Source: Oasisia sp. SBJ-2009 (taxonomy: Eukaryota; Annelida; Polychaeta; Sabellida; Siboglinidae). From it: a stretch of DNA of 64,000 nucleotides. Position 1 is the first letter of the stretch, and every line of letters begins with the position of its first letter. The translations under genes were made by a program, and so were the position numbers. The notes below the pieces were generated by a model. That model worked only from the letters and a program-made list of their open reading frames with translations, searched no databases and had not been told where the DNA came from. Below are positions 10,353-22,916 of this stretch, piece after piece. Location: assembly GCA_964017155.1 (NCBI GenBank), contig OZ024866.1, positions 20,974,326 through 21,038,325 on the forward strand, read 5' to 3'.

Positions 10353-11223
10353 GATGACAATTGAAATACACACACACAAAATTCCAAATGTGACACACCA
10401 GAGTAATCCAACCTAGTGACCAGCTGACACTAAGCTCACATGGCTGCTGCAACTTTAGTGGGGTGGGGTACATAATTTCCTCCAATCAAGCGATTGTTTA
10501 CACCAGTAGTCCCATGTACAATTGATTTGTGATTTACAACCCTCCCTGGATGTGATATGTCAAATATTTTGTTTCTACCAGGTGGCATCAAAGCTGGAAC
10601 AGCCCACTTGTGCATCAGGCCTGCATTCTGCCCGCTCGTCGTTGACATGTACCTGTGCACGACAGGAAACGAGGCTGCTGTGTGAGTGTTTGATGTAACT
10701 TTTTTGCATACCCCATATCAGCACTAATACACATGTGTCTTTGGAGCTGGCTTTAATTCGTGAAGTTTACACCCTTTTTTTAACAAATGGGATCTTTTAA
10801 AAGGCAAATGTTCAATATTTTTGGCCAAAAAACAAGCATAATGCAGAATATTAAAAAAAAATACCAACATTGCACTATAGTGATTAAATTCAGTGTCTTC
10901 AAGGTCGTCTTAGTGTAACCAATGTGACACTGGGGTCAGAATTCATATAATATCAACTACTATAATTAATGTATTGTCCCACTAAAGCTCGTATATATAC
11001 ATCATTCATGACACAGTAGATATTTCTCCACAACGGACGGGTGTGACCTTCAAAGACATGTCAGTTAATGTGTGCGGCTATACGGAAAAAATCCTTAGAT
11101 GAATTTCTTTAATATATGCATTGCTTCAATGTAATATATTTTTCGTGAAGATTTGCTCTAATCGGGCAATCTAATTGAATTTGGACTGGTCTGTTTCCGT
11201 GACAACATTGAGCAACAGACAAC

Positions 11224-11624
11224 ATGGACGACGCGTTTGTACTCCATTACAAGGGGAAATTGAGGGAGAAAACAGTTGTGGCAGCAAATGGAGAGTGTTT
11301 GTTGTGGACTGGAAGTAGATGTTGTGTACGGGGAGGGGTGGTTGGGAATTATGGGGTGATTTACGTTAAATGTCGCCAACTTCGTGGTCGTGGTTTGCGC
11401 TGGAAACTGATGAGAGAGTTCATCGTTTAGCATACATGTTGCACCACAAGGAATGGGAACTTCCGCCAGATATGCACTGTAGCCACTTGTGTCACAATTC
11501 TCTATGTATAAATGTCAATCATTTAATACTCGAGACTCCATTTGTGAATGGTAACAGGAGGCAGTGTGCCAGAGAAAACATATGCTTAGGCCATGATCAA
11601 GCCCCACCATGCATTTTTTTTTAA
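11224..11624 (+). CDS. His-Me nuclease-like gene, unit 4, same GA frameshift
   Basis: This is identical in translated sequence to the unit 3 copy: Ala variant, NRRQC, 9-T run and early stop at CIFF. The GA expansion is present. Confidence 0.75.
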
Positions 11625-12022
11625 ATACACATACCTTTTAAGAATACGAGGTAATGAAATTAATTGCAATTAGCATGTACTTACCATTGCATAAGTCGTT
11701 CATCAGTCTCCATTTCTTTTGATCAGATCTGTCTGTCTGTGCGTCCTTTTGTTGGCCCATACAGCATTGTGTTTGCAGGTTGTGTCAGACAGTGTAGTCT
11801 TTCTTCTGTTGATCCGGGTCTGGCTTATTGTGTATTGTCTAATTGTCTGTGTACCCTCTGTGTATTCTCTATTGTAAGTAAATCACTGGGGTGTGACAAC
11901 TCAGAGTTCTACTAATTATGTGTGAGCTGGATAGGTGTGGTCGTCTACAGATCTGTCACGAAGACAGTAGGGGTGTTCTACCACAGTGCTCTTATTCACC
12001 TTGACCTTGACCTTGGGTTTTT

Positions 12023-14019
12023 TCACATTGACCTTGCTCTTGTTGTCATTTCTTGGTCCAGTTGGCCCTTGCGATAGATTGCCTTCTGTGCAGCCACTCT
12101 CGTCTGAGCTGAGGCCTCCCTCTGTCGCTTTGCTGCGTGAACGGCATCAAACCGTTTCCTCTTGTTTACTAACAAACGTCTCCTCACTGCGCGTCGGTGC
12201 ATGTACATTCTGTGATACAATGCCTCGCGTTGTATTTGCGCAGCAACCCGTGCTACCCTGCCACCTCTAGTTATGGGTGCCCTGTTACTTTCCAGCTTCC
12301 TCAGTAGTGAGGCTCCAGTGCCATAATTCAGCCTATCTATGGCTGCACACGCCCTCCCGTGACATTGCGTGAGAAGTTCACATTCTTGGGAAGCGATGCC
12401 GATAGCGATCGGTTCAAGCCTTCATTTCGGTTCGTGTTCATGCATAACTTCGTCATCTCCAGAGCGCGAACACCGAGTCTGATGTTAATCAGATTTCGTA
12501 GAGTCGCTCTGTCTGTGTCCGTCATGTTCAGATGTGATATACGCCCTCAGTGTAAGTGCACTGATTTCTTCCACCAGTTCTTGCGTTTGCCACCAGCGCA
12601 GACAACAGAGTAGTACCGGCACTTCTCACACTCCCCACTGTAGCAGTCTAGTGTCGTCTCAATGACGCGAGGCATCAGTGAGGCCACCTTTTTGGTGTCA
12701 CCAGCATATAGGTCATTCATCGCACTGTGTATTTGATGGCACCTGGTCTTCACGTCAAGTGAAAACATTTTTCTCTGCTCTTTTCGTATTACTGCTGTCG
12801 TCCCCGGAAACATGCGCTCACTAAACTGCGCCTTGATCATTTTCCTAAACAGCGACGACCCTAAGTGTGTAGTGTCAGCTTGTCGCTCGACATTTGACGT
12901 TGTTCCTGACATCCCTGCCTTCACGCCTTCGGCACCGTGTGCATCTCCATCGGTGACGATGTATGGCAGTCCGACATCTTGTGCCGCAAACTGTCGCCCT
13001 ATCTCAGCCCCTGCTGTATACTCGGAGAGAGGCTCACTGGCTGGCAGCGTTGCCGTACAGTTTGCATGGCCTGGACATGTCACATTCACTCCTCGCCTCC
13101 TCAGTGAAGCACCCAGTGTGCATAGCTTGTTCTGGATGCTTATCCCAACTATCTCATTCTGTGCTGTCTGCTTCTCGACAGCAACAGTGATCGCCTGGCT
13201 GGCATTCTGTCCTGCGTGATACGCTCCAGTGATGCACGTGGTGTTATAGCGACTATCAATCGCGATATTTATGGGCGCATTCTCGGGTAGACCACGCAGC
13301 CGATTTATTTGCTTCACGTCTTCGCGTTTCTTTGCCAGGTCTGCCAATGTCATCGTCGACGTTGTGTCACCAACCTTGTTGGCAGTTTTTTGCATGGCGC
13401 TGATGCATGGTGATGGCACATTCATACTAGCAAAAATTACTCGGCTCTTTACTATGCCTGTTGTACTCTCCTGTAATCCGACTTGCAGTCCAATGTTAGG
13501 CGCCGCTGGCTTACGGCCTCGCCTTCCTGTCTCCACTTCATGGTACAGTTTATACATCCTTGATGTGTATCCACATTTCTTGCATCGTAGACAACACTGC
13601 CAACACAATCCTACTTTGATTTCTCTGCCACACTCGCCTTCCGTCACTGAATGCTCCTCGATGCACTCATTGTACATCGTTTCCATCCGGCCTTTGTCGT
13701 ACAGCCGCATTTCCTCACGTGTATCTTCTCCTCCTCCTTGTAGATACACCGATGTCAAGTCGTCATTGTCGTGATCATCGCGGCGTGGCCGCAGGATCTT
13801 CGCCTCGCCAGAGTGCCCTTCTGCATCTGGCACCTCGATGAGGCCAGCTGGCGTCACTTTTGTGACGTGCGTAAACTCAGCTTGGGTAAGTCTGGGCATC
13901 CATCGGGCTAAACTTTCTCCATCTCCAGTCTGCTCTTCAATGCTGTCCTCTTTCTTGGACGCGTATGCAGGATGACCCTTCCTAAAACCACAGGCCCTTT
14001 CACTCTTTCGCGGAGACAT
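12023..14019 (-). pseudogene. MULE transposase, unit 4, nonsense plus frameshift
   Basis: A TCA-to-TGA change at 12547-12549 stops the protein after KSVHLH (490 residues), before the catalytic Glu block. It also carries the type C one-base deletion further on. It lacks the E of the DDE triad, so this copy cannot encode an active enzyme. Confidence 0.88.
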
Positions 14020-14890
14020 GATGACAATTGAAATACACACACACAAAATTCCAAATGTGACACACCAGAGTAATCCAACCTAGTGACCAGCTGACACTAA
14101 GCTCACATGGCTGCTGCAACTTTAGTGGGGTGGGGTACATAATTTCCTCCAATCAAGCGATTGTTTACACCAGTAGTCCCATGTACAATTGATTTGTGAT
14201 TTACAACCCTCCCTGGATGTGATATGTCAAATATTTTGTTTCTACCAGGTGGCATCAAAGCTGGAACAGCCCACTTGTGCATCAGGCCTGCATTCTGCCC
14301 GCTCGTCGTTGACATGTACCTGTGCACGACAGGAAACGAGGCTGCTGTGTGAGTGTTTGATGTAACTTTTTTGCATACCCCATATCAGCACTAATACACA
14401 TGTGTCTTTGGAGCTGGCTTTAATTCGTGAAGTTTACACCCTTTTTTTAACAAATGGGATCTTTTAAAAGGCAAATGTTCAATATTTTTGGCCAAAAAAC
14501 AAGCATAATGCAGAATATTTAAAAAAAATACCAACATTGCACTATAGTGATTAAATTCAGTGTCTTCAAGGTCGTCTTAGTGTAACCAATGTGACACTGG
14601 GGTCAGAATTCATATAATATCAACTACTATAATTAATGTATTGTCCCACTAAAGCTCGTATATATACATCATTCATGACACAGTAGATATTTCTCCACAA
14701 CGGACGGGTGTGACCTTCAAAGACATGTCAGTTAATGTGTGCGGCTATACGGAAAAAATCCTTAGATGAATTTCTTTAATATATGCATTGCTTCAATGTA
14801 ATATATTTTTCGTGAAGATTTGCTCTAATCGGGCAATCTAATTGAATTTGGACTGGTCTGTTTCCGTGACAACATTGAGCAACAGACAAC

Positions 14891-15339
14891 ATGGACGACG
14901 CGTTTGTACTCCATTACAAGGGGAAATTGAGGGAGAAAACAGTTGTGGGAGCAAATGGAGAGTGTTTGTTGTGGACTGGAAGTAGATGTTGTGTACGGGG
15001 AGGGGTGGTTGGGAATTATGGGGTGATTTACGTTAAATGTCGCCAACTTCGTGGTCGTGGTTTGCGCTGGAAACTGATGAGAGAGTTCATCGTTTAGCAT
15101 ACATGTTGCACCACAAGGAATGGGAACTTCCGCCAGATATGCACTGTAGCCACTTGTGTCACAATTCTCTATGTATAAATGTCAATCATTTAATACTCGA
15201 GACTCCATTTGTGAATGGTAACAGGAAGCAGTGTGCCAGAGAAAACATATGCTTAGGCCATGATCAAGCCCCACCATGCATTTTTTTTAAATACACATAC
15301 CTTTTAAGAATACGAGGTAATGAAATTAATTGCAATTAG
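14891..15339 (+). CDS. His-Me nuclease-like gene, unit 5, same GA frameshift
   Basis: The translation equals unit 1, including the Gly variant and 8-T end. The GA expansion separates the start-containing frame from the His-Me motif frame. Confidence 0.75.
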
Positions 15340-15581
15340 CATGTACTTACCATTGCATAAGTCGTTCATCAGTCTCCATTTCTTTTGATCAGATCTGTCT
15401 GTCTGTGCGTCCTTTTGTTGGCCCATACAGCATTGTGTTTGCAGGTTGTGTCAGACAGTGTAGTCTTTCTTCTGTTGATCCGGGTCTGGCTTATTGTGTA
15501 TTGTCTAATTGTCTGTGTACCCTCTGTGTATTCTCTATTGTAAGTAAATCACTGGGGTGTGACAACTCAGAGTTCTACTAA

Positions 15582-17693
15582 TTATGTGTGAGCTGGATAG
15601 GTGTGGTCGTCTACAGATCTGTCACGAAGACAGTAGGGGTGTTCTACCACAGTGCTCTTATTCACCTTGACCTTGACCTTGGGTTTTTTCACATTGACCT
15701 TGCTCTTGTTTGTTGTTGTCATTTCTTGGTCCAGTTGGCCCTTGCGATAGACTGCCTTCTGTGCAGCCACTCTCGTCTGAGCTGAGGCCTCCCTCTGTCG
15801 CTTTGCTACGTGAACGGCATCAAACCGTTTCCTCTTGTTTACTAACAAACGTCTCCTCACTGCGCGTCGGTGCATGTACATTCTGTGATACAATGCCTCG
15901 CGTTGTATTTGGGCAGCAACCCGTGCTACCCTGCCACCTCTAGTTATGGGTGCCCTGTTACTCTCCAGCTTCCTCAGTAGTGAGGCTCCAGTGCCATAAT
16001 TCAGCCTATCTATGGCTGCACACGCCCTGCCCGTGACATTGCGTGAGAAGTTCACATTCTTGGGAAGCGATGCCGATAGCGATCGGTTCAAGCCTTCATT
16101 TCGGTTCGTGTTCATGCATAACTTCGTCATCTCCAGAGCGCGAACACCGAGTCTGATGTTAATCAGATTTCGTAGAGTCGCTCTGTCTGTGTCCGTCATG
16201 TTCAGATGTGATATACGCCCTGAGTGTAAGTGCACTGATTTCTTCCACCAGTTCTTGCGTTTGCCACCAGCGCAGACAACAGAGTAGTACCGGCACTTCT
16301 CACACTCCCCACTGTAGCAGTCTAGTGTCGTCTCAATGACGCGAGGCATCAGTGAGGCCACCTTTTTGGTGTCACCAGCATATAGGTCATTCATCGCACT
16401 GTGTATTTGATGGCACCTGGTCTTCACGTCAAGTGAAAACATTTTTCTCTGCTCTTTTCGTATTACTGCTGTCGTCCCCGGAAACATGCGCTCACTAAAC
16501 TGCGCCTTGATCATTTTCCTAAACAGCGACGACCCTAAGTGTGTAGTGTCAGCTTGTCGCTCGACATTTGACGTTGTTCCTGACATCCCTGCCTTCACGC
16601 CTTCGGCACCGTGTGCATCTCCATCGGTGACGATGTATGGCAGTCCGACATCTTGTGCCGCAAACTGTCGCCCTATCTCAGCCCCTGCTGTATACTCGGA
16701 GAGAGGCTCACTGGCTGGCAGCGTTGCCGTACAGTTTGCATGGCCTGGACATGTCACATTCACTCCTCGCCTCCTCAGTGAAGCACCCAGTGTGCATAGC
16801 TTGTTCTGGATGCTTATCCCAACTATCTCATTCTGTGCTGTCTGCTTCTCGACAGCAACAGTGATCGCCTGGCTGGCATTCTGTCCTGCGTGATACGCTC
16901 CAGTGATGCACGTGGTGTTATAGCGACTATCAATCGCGATATTTATGGGCGCATTCTCGGGTAGACCACGCAGCCGATTTATTTGCTTCACGTCTTCGCG
17001 TTTCTTTGCCAGGTCTGCCAATGTCATCGTCGACGTTGTGTCACCAACCTTGTTGGCAGTTTTTTGCATGGCGCTGATGCATGGTGATGGCACATTCATA
17101 CTAGCAAAAATTACTCGGCTCTTTACTATGCCTGTTGTACTCTCCTGTAATCCGACTTGCAGTCCAATGTTAGGCGCCGCTGGCTTACGGCCTCGCCTTC
17201 CTGTCTCCACTTCATGGTACAGTTTATACATCCTTGATGTGTATCCACATTTCTTGCATCGTAGACAACACTGCCAACACAATCCTACTTTGATTTCTCT
17301 GCCACACTCGCCTTCCGTCACTGAATGCTCCTCGATGCACTCGTTGTACATCGTTTCCATCCGGCCTTTGTCGTACAGCCGCATTTCCTCACGTGTATCT
17401 TCTCCTCCTCCTTGTAGATACACCGATGTCAAGTCGTCATTGTCGTGATCATCGCGGCGTGGCCGCAGGATCTTCGCCTCGCCAGAGTGCCCTTCTGCAT
17501 CTGGCACCTCGATGAGGACAGCTGGCGTCACTTTTGTGACGTGCGTAAACTCAGCTTGGGTAAGTCTGGGCATCCATCGGGCTAAACTTTCTCCATCTCC
17601 AGTCTGCTCTTCAATGCTGTCCTCTTTCTTGGACGCGTATGCAGGATGACCCTTCCTAAAACCACAGGCCCTTTCACTCTTTCGCGGAGACAT
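15582..17693 (-). CDS. MULE transposase, unit 5, full length 703 aa
   Basis: The translation matches unit 1 throughout, with the DDE residues, Cys clusters and full basic tail ending in PYCLRDR...PAHT. It is one of the five full-length candidates in the window. Confidence 0.88.
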   Translation of the reverse strand: MSPRKSERACGFRKGHPAYASKKEDSIEEQTGDGESLARWMPRLTQAEFTHVTKVTPAVLIEVPDAEGHSGEAKILRPRRDDHDNDDLTSVYLQGGGEDTREEMRLYDKGRMETMYNECIEEHSVTEGECGREIKVGLCWQCCLRCKKCGYTSRMYKLYHEVETGRRGRKPAAPNIGLQVGLQESTTGIVKSRVIFASMNVPSPCISAMQKTANKVGDTTSTMTLADLAKKREDVKQINRLRGLPENAPINIAIDSRYNTTCITGAYHAGQNASQAITVAVEKQTAQNEIVGISIQNKLCTLGASLRRRGVNVTCPGHANCTATLPASEPLSEYTAGAEIGRQFAAQDVGLPYIVTDGDAHGAEGVKAGMSGTTSNVERQADTTHLGSSLFRKMIKAQFSERMFPGTTAVIRKEQRKMFSLDVKTRCHQIHSAMNDLYAGDTKKVASLMPRVIETTLDCYSGECEKCRYYSVVCAGGKRKNWWKKSVHLHSGRISHLNMTDTDRATLRNLINIRLGVRALEMTKLCMNTNRNEGLNRSLSASLPKNVNFSRNVTGRACAAIDRLNYGTGASLLRKLESNRAPITRGGRVARVAAQIQREALYHRMYMHRRAVRRRLLVNKRKRFDAVHVAKRQREASAQTRVAAQKAVYRKGQLDQEMTTTNKSKVNVKKPKVKVKVNKSTVVEHPYCLRDRSVDDHTYPAHT

Positions 17694-18564
17694 GATGACA
17701 ATTGAAATACACACACACAAAATTCCAAATGTGACACACCAGAGTAATCCAACCTAGTGACCAGCTGACACTAAGCTCACATGGCTGCTGCAACTTTAGT
17801 GGGGTGGGGTACATAATTTCCTCCAATCAAGCGATTGTTTACACCAGTAGTCCCATGTACAATTGATTTGTGATTTACAACCCTCCCTGGATGTGATATG
17901 TCAAATATTTTGTTTCTACCAGGTGGCATCAAAGCTGGAACAGCCCACTTGTGCATCAGGCCTGCATTCTGCCCGCATGTCGTTGACATGTACCTGTGCA
18001 CGACAGGAAACGAGGCTGCTGTGTGAGTGTTTGATGTGGCTTTTTTTCATACCCCATATCAGCACTAATACACATGTGTCTTTGGAGCTGGCTTTAATTC
18101 GTGAAGTTTACACCCTTTTTTTAACAAATGGGATCTTTTAAAAGGCAAATGTTCAATATTTTTGGCCAAAAAACAAGCATAATGCAGAATATTAAAAAAA
18201 AATACCAACATTGCACTATAGTGATTAAATTCAGTGTCTTCAAGGTCGTCTTAGTGTAACCAATGTGACACTGGGGTCAGAATTCATATAATATCAACTA
18301 CTATAATTAATGTATTGTCCCACTAAAGCTCGTATATATACATCATTCATGACACAGTAGATATTTCTCCACAACGGACGGGTGTGACCTTCAAAGACAT
18401 GTCAGTTAATGTGTGCGGCTATACGGAAAAAATCCTTAGATGAATTTCTTTAATATATGCATTGCTTCAATGTAATATATTTTTCGTGAAGATTTGCTCT
18501 ATTCGGGCAATCTAATTGAATTTGGACTGGTCTGTTTCCGTGACAACATTGAGCAACAGACAAC

Positions 18565-19013
18565 ATGGACGACGCGTTTGTACTCCATTACAAGGGGAAA
18601 TTGAGGGAGAAAACAGTTGTGGCAGCAAATGGAGAGTGTTTGTTGTGGACTGGAAGTAGATGTTGTGTACGGGGAGGGGTGGTTGGGAATTATGGGGTGA
18701 TTTACGTTAAATGTCGCCAACTTCGTGGTCGTGGTTTGCGCTGGAAACTGATGAGAGAGTTCATCGTTTAGCATACATGTTGCACCACAAGGAATGGGAA
18801 CTTCCGCCAGATATGCACTGTAGCCACTTGTGTCACAATTCTCTATGTATAAATGTCAATCATTTAATACTCGAGACTCCATTTGTGAATGGTAACAGGA
18901 AGCAGTGTGCCAGAGAAAACATATGCTTAGGCCATGATCAAGCCCCACCATGCATTTTTTTTAAATACACATACCTTTTAAGAATACGAGGTAATGAAAT
19001 TAATTGCAATTAG
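18565..19013 (+). CDS. His-Me nuclease-like gene, unit 6, same GA frameshift
   Basis: This is a type B copy: Ala variant, NRKQC, 8-T end. Motifs are intact in the second frame and the GA expansion is present. Confidence 0.75.
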
Positions 19014-19362
19014 CATGTACTTACCATTGCATAAGTCGTTCATCAGTCTCCATTTCTTTTGATCAGATCTGTCTGTCTGTGCGTCCTTTTGTTGGCCCAT
19101 ACAGCATTGTGTTTGCAGGTTGTGTCAGACAGTGTAGTCTTTCTTCTGTTGATCCGGGTCTGGCTTATTGTGTATTGTCTAATTGTCTGTGTACCCTCTG
19201 TGTATTCTCTATTGTAAGTAAATCACTGGGGTGTGACAACTCAGAGTTCTACTAATTATGTGTGAGCTGGATAGGTGTGGTCGTCTACAGATCTGTCACG
19301 AAGACAGTAGGGGTGTTCTACCACAGTGCTCTTATTCACCTTGACCTTGACCTTGGGTTTTT

Positions 19363-21354
19363 TCACATTGACCTTGCTCTTGTTGTTGTCATTTCTTGGT
19401 CCAGTTGGCCCTTGCGATAGATTGCCTTCTGTGCAGCCACTCTCGTCTGAGCTGAGGCCTCCCTCTGTCGCTTTGCTGCGTGAACGGCATCAAACCGTTT
19501 CCTCTTGTTTACTAACAAACGTCTCCTCACTGCGCGTCGGTGCATGTACATTCTGTGATACAATGCCTCGCGTTGTATTTGCGCAGCAACCCGTGCTACC
19601 CTGCCACCTCTAGTTATGGGTGCCCTGTTACTTTCCAGCTTCCTCAGTAGTGAGGCTCCAGTGCCATAATTCAGCCTATCTATGGCTGCACACGCCCTGC
19701 CCGTGACATTGCGTGAGAAGTTCACATTCTTGGGAAGCGATGCCGATAGCGATCGGTTCAAGCCTTCATTTCGGTTCGTGTTCATGCATAACTTCGTCAT
19801 CTCCAGAGCGCGAACTCCGAGTCTGATGTTAATCAGATTTCGTAGAGTCGCTCTGTCTGTGTCCGTCATGTTCAGATGTGATATACGCCCTGAGTGTAAG
19901 TGCACTGATTTCTTCCACCAGTTCTTGCGTTTGCCACCAGCGCAGACAACAGAGTAGTACCGGCACTTCTCACACTCCCCACTGTAGCAGTCTAGTGTCG
20001 TCTCAATGACGCGAGGCATCAGTGAGGCCACCTTTTTGGTGTCACCAGCATATAGGTCATTCATCACACTGTGTATTTGATGGCACCTGGTCTTCACGTC
20101 AAGTGAAAACATTTTTCTCTGCTCTTTTCGTATTACTGCTGTCGTCCCCGGAAACATGCGCTCACTAAACTGCTCCTTGATCATTTTCCTAAACAGCGAC
20201 GACCCTAAGTGTGTAGTGTCAGCTTGTCGCTCGACATTTGACGTTGTTCCTGACATCCCTGCCTTCACGCCTTCGGCACCGTGTGCATCTCCATCGGTGA
20301 CGATGTATGGCAGTCCGACATCTTGTGCCGCAAACTGTCGCCCTATCTCAGCCCCTGCTGTATACTCGGAGAGAGGCTCACTGGCTGGCAGCGTTGCCGT
20401 ACAGTTTGCATGGCCTGGACATGTCACATTCACTCCTCGCCTCCTCAGTGAAGCACCCAGTGTGCATAGCTTGTTCTGGATGCTTATCCCAACTATCTCA
20501 TTCTGTGCTGTCTGCTTCTCGACAGCAACAGTGATCGCCTGGCTGGCATTCTGTCCTGCGTGATACGCTCCAGTGATGCACGTGGTGTTATAGAGACTAT
20601 CAATCGCGATATTTATGGGCGCATTCTCGGGTAGACCACGCAGCCGATTTATTTGCTTCACGTCTTCGCGTTTCTTTGCCAATGTCATCGTCGACGTTGT
20701 GTCACCAACCTTGTTGGCAGTTTTTTGCATGGCGCTGATGCATGGTGATGGCACATTCATACTAGCAAAAATTACTCGGCTCTTTACTATGCCTGTTGTA
20801 CTCTCCTGTAATCCGACTTGCAGTCCAATGTTAGGCGCCGCTGGCTTACGGCCTCGCCTTCCTGTCTCCACTTCATGGTACAGTTTATACATCCTTGATG
20901 TGTATCCACATTTCTTGCATCGTAGACAACACTGCCAACACAATCCTACTTTGATTTCTCTGCCACACTCGCCTTCCGTCACTGAATGCTCCTCGATGCA
21001 CTCGTTGTACATCGTTTCCATCCGGCCTTTGTCGTACAGCCGCATTTCCTCACGTGTATCTTCTCCTCCTCCTTGTAGATACACCGATGTCAAGTCGTCA
21101 TTGTCGTGATCATCGCGGCGTGGCCGCAGGATCTTCGCCTCGCCAGAGTGCCCTTCTGCATCTGGCACCTCGATGAGGCCAGCTGGCGTCACTTTTGTGA
21201 CGTGCGTAAACTCAGCTTGGGTAAGTCTGGGCATCCATCGGGCTAAACTTTCTCCATCTCCAGTCTGCTCTTCAATGCTGTCCTCTTTCTTGGACGCGTA
21301 TGCAGGATGACCCTTCCTAAAACCACAGGCCCTTTCACTCTTTCGCGGAGACAT
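19363..21354 (-). CDS. MULE transposase, unit 6, altered C-terminus (663 aa)
   Basis: The translation is the same as unit 2: DLA missing, SLY beside the first Asp, RARSM end. The catalytic residues are kept. Confidence 0.85.
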   Translation of the reverse strand: MSPRKSERACGFRKGHPAYASKKEDSIEEQTGDGESLARWMPRLTQAEFTHVTKVTPAGLIEVPDAEGHSGEAKILRPRRDDHDNDDLTSVYLQGGGEDTREEMRLYDKGRMETMYNECIEEHSVTEGECGREIKVGLCWQCCLRCKKCGYTSRMYKLYHEVETGRRGRKPAAPNIGLQVGLQESTTGIVKSRVIFASMNVPSPCISAMQKTANKVGDTTSTMTLAKKREDVKQINRLRGLPENAPINIAIDSLYNTTCITGAYHAGQNASQAITVAVEKQTAQNEIVGISIQNKLCTLGASLRRRGVNVTCPGHANCTATLPASEPLSEYTAGAEIGRQFAAQDVGLPYIVTDGDAHGAEGVKAGMSGTTSNVERQADTTHLGSSLFRKMIKEQFSERMFPGTTAVIRKEQRKMFSLDVKTRCHQIHSVMNDLYAGDTKKVASLMPRVIETTLDCYSGECEKCRYYSVVCAGGKRKNWWKKSVHLHSGRISHLNMTDTDRATLRNLINIRLGVRALEMTKLCMNTNRNEGLNRSLSASLPKNVNFSRNVTGRACAAIDRLNYGTGASLLRKLESNRAPITRGGRVARVAAQIQREALYHRMYMHRRAVRRRLLVNKRKRFDAVHAAKRQREASAQTRVAAQKAIYRKGQLDQEMTTTRARSM

Positions 21355-22225
21355 GATGACAATTGAAATACACACACACAAAATTCCAAATGTGACACAC
21401 CAGAGTAATCCAACCTAGTGACCAGCTGACACTAAGCTCACATGGCTGCTGCAACTTTAGTGGGGTGGGGTACATAATTTCCTCCAATCAAGCGATTGTT
21501 TACACCAGTAGTCCCATGTACAATTGATTTGTGATTTACAACCCTCCCTGGATGTGATATGTCAAATATTTTGTTTCTACCAGGTGGCATCAAAGCTGGA
21601 ACAGCCCACTTGTGCATCAGGCCTGCATTCTGCCCGCTCGTCGTTGACATGTACCTGTGCACGACAGGAAACGAGGCTGCTGTGTGAGTGTTTGATGTAA
21701 CTTTTTTGCATACCCCATATCAGCACTAATACACATGTGTCTTTGGAGCTGGCTTTAATTCGTGAAGTTTACACCCTTTTTTTAACAAATGGGATCTTTT
21801 AAAAGGCAAATGTTCAATATTTTTGGCCAAAAAACAAGCATAATGCAGAATATTAAAAAAAAATACCAACATTGCACTATAGTGATTAAATTCAGTGTCT
21901 TCAAGGTCGTCTTAGTGTAACCAATGTGACACTGGGGTCAGAATTCATATAATATCAACTACTATAATTAATGTATTGTCCCACTAAAGCTCGTATATAT
22001 ACATCATTCATGACACAGTAGATATTTCTCCACAACGGACGGGTGTGACCTTCAAAGACATGTCAGTTAATGTGTGCGGCTATACGGAAAAAATCCTTAG
22101 ATGAATTTCTTTAATATATGCATTGCTTCAATGTAATATATTTTTCGTGAAGATTTGCTCTAATCGGGCAATCTAATTGAATTTGGACTGGTCTGTTTCC
22201 GTGACAACATTGAGCAACAGACAAC

Positions 22226-22674
22226 ATGGACGACGCGTTTGTACTCCATTACAAGGGGAAATTGAGGGAGAAAACAGTTGTGGCAGCAAATGGAGAGTGT
22301 TTGTTGTGGACTGGAAGTAGATGTTGTGTACGGGGAGGGGTGGTTGGGAATTATGGGGTGATTTACGTTAAATGTCGCCAACTTCGTGGTCGTGGTTTGC
22401 GCTGGAAACTGATGAGAGAGTTCATCGTTTAGCATACATGTTGCACCACAAGGAATGGGAACTTCCGCCAGATATGCACTGTAGCCACTTGTGTCACAAT
22501 TCTCTATGTATAAATGTCAATCATTTAATACTCGAGACTCCATTTGTGAATGGTAACAGGAAGCAGTGTGCCAGAGAAAACATATGCTTAGGCCATGATC
22601 AAGCCCCACCATGCATTTTTTTTAAATACACATACCTTTTAAGAATACGAGGTAATGAAATTAATTGCAATTAG
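22226..22674 (+). CDS. His-Me nuclease-like gene, unit 7, same GA frameshift
   Basis: It has the Ala variant with NRKQC and the 8-T end. This mix of type A length with the common Ala residue suggests gene conversion or a late Gly change in units 1 and 5. Confidence 0.75.
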
Positions 22675-22916
22675 CATGTACTTACCATTGCATAAGTCGT
22701 TCATCAGTCTCCATTTCTTTTGATCAGATCTGTCTGTCTGTGCGTCCTTTTGTTGGCCCATACAGCATTGTGTTTGCAGGTTGTGTCAGACAGTGTAGTC
22801 TTTCTTCTGTTGATCCGGGTCTGGCTTATTGTGTATTGTCTAATTGTCTGTGTACCCTCTGTGTATTCTCTATTGTAAGTAAATCACTGGGGTGTGACAA
22901 CTCAGAGTTCTACTAA

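Larger units (their letters stand above)
7336..11002. mobile_element. Array unit 3 (type C, 3667 bp)
   Basis: Type C is A-like in the transposase core (DLA and SRY kept). It has a 1-bp deletion in the transposase, a 9-T run and a Lys-to-Arg change in the nuclease, and the shortest GTT tract. Confidence 0.9.
11003..14669. mobile_element. Array unit 4 (type D, 3667 bp)
   Basis: Type D is type C plus a nonsense mutation in the transposase. It carries a few private changes, such as CTCATTG for CTCGTTG and a T-for-A change in an A run near 14520. Confidence 0.9.
14670..18343. mobile_element. Array unit 5 (type A, 3674 bp)
   Basis: This is the closest relative of unit 1, sharing its length, Gly variant in the nuclease and full transposase. 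It restarts the A-B order after the first ABCD block. Confidence 0.9.
18344..22004. mobile_element. Array unit 6 (type B, 3661 bp)
   Basis: It matches unit 2 in length and markers. One noted difference is CAGCATTG here against CAGCGTTG in unit 2, in the convergence zone. Confidence 0.9.
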
